Assembly: GCA_030538275.1 (NCBI GenBank)
Contig: JAUNUH010000001.1
Location: 372,001 to 436,000 of the forward strand
DNA length: 64,000 nt
From: Flavobacteriaceae bacterium
Lineage (GTDB): Bacteria > Bacteroidota > Bacteroidia > Flavobacteriales > Weeksellaceae
Direction: 5' to 3'
Below, piece after piece: positions 60,658 through 64,000 of this stretch (its first letter is position 1; each line of letters begins with the position of its first letter). Below the pieces are notes generated by a model. It was not told the DNA's origin, ran no database searches, and saw only the letters and a list, made by a program, of their open reading frames with translations. A program made the position numbers and the translations under genes.

Positions 60658-63483
60658 ATGGAAAATGACAGTATTCAGATTTATGGTGCAAGAGAACATA
60701 ATCTAAAAAATATCAATGTAGAAATTCCTCGTGACAAACTGGTTGTAATTACTGGCTTGAGCGGAAGTGGAAAATCCTCATTAGCTTTTGATACCATTTA
60801 TGCAGAAGGTCAACGGCGATATATCGAAACTTTCTCTGCCTATGCCAGGCAATTGCTGGGCAATATGGAACGCCCCGATGTAGATAAAATTGATGGATTA
60901 TCTCCTGTGGTGGCGATAGAACAGAAAACAACATCTCGAAATCCGCGATCTACCGTAGGCACGATTACAGAAATTTACGATTTTTTGCGCTTACTATTTG
61001 CTCGCGCATCTGTTCCCTATTCCTACGTTACGGGAGAGCGTATGATTAGCTATACGGATGAAGAAATTCGAAATTTATTAAGAGCTGAATTTACCGATAA
61101 AAAAATAATCATTTTAGCTCCTGTTGTTCGCGCTAGAAAAGGGCATTATAGAGAATTATTCGAACAAATTGCCAAAAAAGGCTTTCTAGAGGTACGAATC
61201 GATGGTGAAATTCAAGAAATTGAGCCTGGAATGCAAATCGACCGCTACAAGACACATGATATAGAAATTGTAGTTGATAAATTGAAATTGAGTCCATCTA
61301 TAGGAAAAGAACGCCTTCAACATTCGTTGGAAACCGCTATGTATCACGGTGATGACGTAATGATGGTTTTGGATTTGGAGACAAACTCTGCTCGTTATTT
61401 TAGCCGAGCCATGATGTGCCCAACCTCTGGAATTTCATATCCCGTTCCAGAACCCAATACATTTTCTTTTAATTCGCCAAAGGGCGCATGTGAAACTTGT
61501 AATGGAATCGGAAAAATCAAAATAATTGATAAATCTTCCATCATTCCAAACGAAAATCTGAGTATTAGTAAAGGAGCCATTGCACCACTAGAGGAGTTGA
61601 AAAAAGTTAGCTGGATTTTTAAACAAATTTCCTCTATTTTATCCATCAATTACGATGATGAAAAAAATCCTTGGAAAAAATTAAGTGAAAAATCACAACA
61701 GGATATTTTGTACGGAAGTTTTGAAAAAGTTGATGTTAAACTCAAATTCGCAGATATTTCAAAAACGTATAAAATCGATTTTGAAGGTGTAATTCCTTAT
61801 TTGGAAAGAATTATCAATGATAAAAACAATCCGAAAAATCGGGTTATCAGCAATAAATACGCTACCGAAATCACTTGTCCACAGTGTAATGGAAAAAGAT
61901 TGAAACAAGAATCTCTTTATTTCAAAATAGATAATAAAAATATTGGCGAAGTAGGAGAAATGGATTTCAAAAATTTAAAAATATGGCTGGATGAATTGTT
62001 ACATAAACTCGAGAAAAGAGAGAAATTAGTTGCTGGAGAAATATTAAAAGAAATTTCACAACGATGTCAGTTTTTGCTTGATGTTGGCTTGGACTACCTA
62101 TCGCTCAACCGAGAATCAAAATCCTTGTCGGGTGGTGAAGCACAACGCATACGACTGGCCACGCAGATTGGCACACAGCTGGTTAATGTGCTGTACATAC
62201 TGGACGAGCCATCCATTGGCCTGCATCCACGAGACAATGCGCGTTTAATTAAATCATTAAAAGATTTACGCGATATCGGAAATTCGGTCATTGTAGTAGA
62301 GCATGACGAGGAAATGATTTTAGAAGCGGATGAAGTGGTGGATATGGGTCCAAAAGCGGGAAAACATGGTGGTGAAATCGTGTGGCAAGGTAGCCCAGAT
62401 GGAATAAAAACGGCAAATACTTTAACCGCAAATTATATCAATCAGGTAATTAAAATTGATATTCCGATTGAAAGAAGAAAAGGAAATGGAAATTTTCTTG
62501 AATTGAAAGGAGCTACAGGAAATAATTTAACAAATGTAAATATCAAAATTCCACTAGGTACGCTTTGCGTAGTTACCGGCGTTTCGGGCAGTGGAAAATC
62601 AACTTTGATTAATGAAACTTTGTATAGAATATTAAATCAACATTTTTTTCATGCTATCAAAAAACCTATGCCGTACAAAAGTATTTCAGGACTGGAATAT
62701 ATAGACAAGGTAATTGATATTGATCAATCTCCAATTGGCCGAACACCCAGAAGTAATCCTGCTACTTATACAGGATTGTTCTCTGAAATTAGAAATTTAT
62801 TTGCCAATTTACCCGAGTCCAAAATACGTGGATACAAACCAGGTAGATTTTCTTTTAATGTAAAAGGTGGAAGATGTGAAACCTGCCAAGGTGCTGGATT
62901 GCGCGTCATTGAAATGAATTTTTTACCCGATATATATGTCAATTGCGAAACCTGTCATGGTAAAAGATTTAATCGTGAAACCCTTGAGGTGAGATACAAA
63001 GGAAAATCCATATCCGATGTATTGGAGATGACTGTAGAAGAGGCTGTTAGCTTTTTTGAAGCAATACCCAATATTTATCGAAGATTAAATATGTTATACG
63101 AAGTTGGACTGGGATATATCACCATAGGACAACAATCAACAACACTGAGCGGAGGAGAGGCACAACGTGTAAAATTAGCAACAGAATTGAGTAAAAAACA
63201 AACAGGAAATACATTGTATATCCTCGATGAACCTACAACGGGTTTGCATTTCGAAGATATTAGAGTATTAATGGATGTTTTGCAAAAACTGGTAGATTTA
63301 GGAAATACGGTAATTATTATAGAACATAATTTGGACGTGATAAAAGTTGCTGATTATATTATCGACATCGGCCCTGAAGGTGGAAAAGAAGGAGGAAAAA
63401 TAGTTGCCAAAGGAACTCCAGAAGAGATTATAAAATCTAAAAATTCTTATACAGGAAAATTCTTGAAAACGGTAATGAAATAA
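60658..63483 (+). CDS. uvrA: Excinuclease ABC subunit A
   Basis: The damage-recognition ATPase of nucleotide excision repair. The 941-aa protein has two ABC modules: Walker A GLSGSGKS (33-40) and GVSGSGKS in the second half, two signatures ([13 protein letters not shown] and [13 protein letters not shown]), and zinc-binding CxxC pairs (CETCNG, CPQCNG, CETCQG, CETCHG). Full length. No LexA-type operator could be identified by eye. Followed by a bidirectional terminator. Confidence 0.98.
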   Translation: MENDSIQIYGAREHNLKNINVEIPRDKLVVITGLSGSGKSSLAFDTIYAEGQRRYIETFSAYARQLLGNMERPDVDKIDGLSPVVAIEQKTTSRNPRSTVGTITEIYDFLRLLFARASVPYSYVTGERMISYTDEEIRNLLRAEFTDKKIIILAPVVRARKGHYRELFEQIAKKGFLEVRIDGEIQEIEPGMQIDRYKTHDIEIVVDKLKLSPSIGKERLQHSLETAMYHGDDVMMVLDLETNSARYFSRAMMCPTSGISYPVPEPNTFSFNSPKGACETCNGIGKIKIIDKSSIIPNENLSISKGAIAPLEELKKVSWIFKQISSILSINYDDEKNPWKKLSEKSQQDILYGSFEKVDVKLKFADISKTYKIDFEGVIPYLERIINDKNNPKNRVISNKYATEITCPQCNGKRLKQESLYFKIDNKNIGEVGEMDFKNLKIWLDELLHKLEKREKLVAGEILKEISQRCQFLLDVGLDYLSLNRESKSLSGGEAQRIRLATQIGTQLVNVLYILDEPSIGLHPRDNARLIKSLKDLRDIGNSVIVVEHDEEMILEADEVVDMGPKAGKHGGEIVWQGSPDGIKTANTLTANYINQVIKIDIPIERRKGNGNFLELKGATGNNLTNVNIKIPLGTLCVVTGVSGSGKSTLINETLYRILNQHFFHAIKKPMPYKSISGLEYIDKVIDIDQSPIGRTPRSNPATYTGLFSEIRNLFANLPESKIRGYKPGRFSFNVKGGRCETCQGAGLRVIEMNFLPDIYVNCETCHGKRFNRETLEVRYKGKSISDVLEMTVEEAVSFFEAIPNIYRRLNMLYEVGLGYITIGQQSTTLSGGEAQRVKLATELSKKQTGNTLYILDEPTTGLHFEDIRVLMDVLQKLVDLGNTVIIIEHNLDVIKVADYIIDIGPEGGKEGGKIVAKGTPEEIIKSKNSYTGKFLKTVMK

Positions 63484-63488
63484 ATAAA

Positions 63489-63522
63489 AAAAAAGACGAA
63501 TACCTTGATATCCGTCTTTTTT
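63489..63522. terminator. Terminator between uvrA and the zinc peptidase gene
   Basis: AAAAAGACG (ending 63498) pairs with CGTCTTTTT (from 63113+400, i.e. 63513) around an imperfect inner part. The A run on the left and T run on the right allow both convergent genes to use it. Confidence 0.75.
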
Positions 63523-63540
63523 AAATTTATTTTAATTTTT

Positions 63541-64000
63541 CTAATCTCTATTCCCCAACAACATACTTGCAAAGTAAGCTAATTGAGCCAATGAGCCAAT
63601 TGCTGCAACCAAATAAGTTCTAGCAGCCCATTTCAAAGCATCTTTAGACATAGCCAATTCGTTGGGCTGAACAATATTTTTTTCTCTCAACCATTTTAAT
63701 GCTCTATTGCTGGCGTCATATTCAACAGGTAAGGTAACAAAAGTAAATACCGTTGTAACAGCAAAAGCTAAAACACCCAATGCCAAAACCCAAGGAATTT
63801 GAGAAGTTGCATAGACCGCAATACCACCCATTATCAAAAACATGGATAATTTGGAAGCAATATTTACTGTTGGAACCATTTTCGATCTGAATTCCAACCA
63901 ACTATATCCAACCGCATGTTGTATAGCATGTCCACATTCATGCGCAGCTACAGCAGCCGCCGCTGCGTTTCTTTCAAAGTAAACCGATTCTGATAAATTT
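63541..64000 (-). CDS. Neutral zinc metallopeptidase (YugP family), 5' part outside the window
   Basis: The minus-strand frame ends at 63541 and runs off the window at 64000 without a start, giving at least 152 residues. It contains the zinc motif HECGH, preceded by an Ala-rich AAAAAVAA stretch and followed by AIQHAVGYSW. Three membrane helices come after (about the last 110 residues). This matches the membrane-bound Zn_peptidase_2 family (YugP). An internal ATG at 63897 gives a shorter frame lacking the HEXXH motif and is not the true start. Substrates are unknown. Confidence 0.9.
   Translation of the reverse strand, partial: NLSESVYFERNAAAAAVAAHECGHAIQHAVGYSWLEFRSKMVPTVNIASKLSMFLIMGGIAVYATSQIPWVLALGVLAFAVTTVFTFVTLPVEYDASNRALKWLREKNIVQPNELAMSKDALKWAARTYLVAAIGSLAQLAYFASMLLGNRD

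Noticed and set aside
63541-63897. A 118-aa protein starting at 63897
   Set aside because: The frame continues upstream to the window edge and contains the HECGH zinc motif there, so the short version is only the C-terminal part of the peptidase.
1-64000. Defence island, CRISPR array, prophage or biosynthetic cluster
   Set aside because: No regular repeats, cas genes, integrase, restriction genes or phage structural genes were seen. Gene content and spacing look like core chromosome throughout.

Overview
The window is a low-GC stretch (roughly one third G+C by eye) of a Bacteroidota chromosome, almost certainly from the class Flavobacteriia and plausibly near Weeksellaceae or Flavobacteriaceae. 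The evidence is a fused alpha/beta E1 dehydrogenase, a secreted S8 protease with a type IX secretion C-terminal tail, a PorQ-like outer-membrane protein, a run of SurA-type foldases, the Bacteroidota omega subunit of RNA polymerase, and upstream -7 boxes of the form TAnnTTTG in place of the E. coli -10. Shine-Dalgarno sequences are not evident. Coding density is high. I see no prophage, insertion sequence, CRISPR array or obvious genomic island. This reads as core chromosome, and I found no convincing new multi-gene system.

Layout. 1-560: AT-rich leader, tRNA-Ser(UGA) and its terminator on the minus strand. 564-7638 (+): fused 2-oxo acid dehydrogenase E1, zinc-independent MDR oxidoreductase, serine hydrolase, TolC-type efflux protein, tsaB and a small outer-membrane barrel. 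7709-13295 (-): GT2 glycosyltransferase, DUF4199 membrane protein, nucleoside phosphorylase, SUI1-type factor, an Fe(II)/2-oxoglutarate oxygenase and a GH13 glycosidase. 13608-14992: metallo-beta-lactamase-fold lipoprotein and pterin carbinolamine dehydratase. 15186-23315 (+): serS, then the block dapA-bamD-rpoZ-coaBC-DUF4835-recN and two rhodaneses. 23378-26832 (-): ppa, pdhB, a TlpA-type lipoprotein and tesB. 26959-32379: lipoprotein, ung, mutS2 and the secreted S8 protease. 32440-39269 (-): two lipoproteins, three consecutive SurA-like foldases and HMG-CoA lyase. 39335-41347 (+): pepT and an M15 peptidase with a Tat-like leader. 41399-50492: lipoprotein, ABC exporter, truA, phosphoesterase, then the minus-strand run rsfS-ftsH-LUD-cdsA-psd-rnz. 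50566-53514 (+): birA, idi, a PTPS-family enzyme and gcvT. 53642-64000: hypothetical protein, agmatinase, porQ, ATP-grasp ligase, YtxH-like and DUF445 proteins, fumarylacetoacetase, FMN reductase, uvrA and an edge-truncated zinc peptidase.

How the genes fit together. Several loci suggest a peptide- and amino-acid-consuming heterotroph: a secreted protease, peptidase T, a branched-chain-type E1, HMG-CoA lyase (leucine), glycine cleavage T protein, agmatinase, and fumarylacetoacetase with pterin carbinolamine dehydratase (phenylalanine/tyrosine). The PTPS-family protein at 52012 carries the C-x5-HGH spacing of tetrahydrobiopterin-type synthases, not the C-x3-HGH of QueD. With the carbinolamine dehydratase and fumarylacetoacetase it suggests a tetrahydropterin-dependent phenylalanine hydroxylase pathway elsewhere in the genome. 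Envelope biogenesis is well represented (BamD, SurA paralogues, PorQ, CdsA, Psd, lipoproteins). Many transcription units carry a clear TAnnTTTG box. In three cases the box ends so close to the start codon that a leaderless mRNA is likely, and in some it decides which start codon is real.
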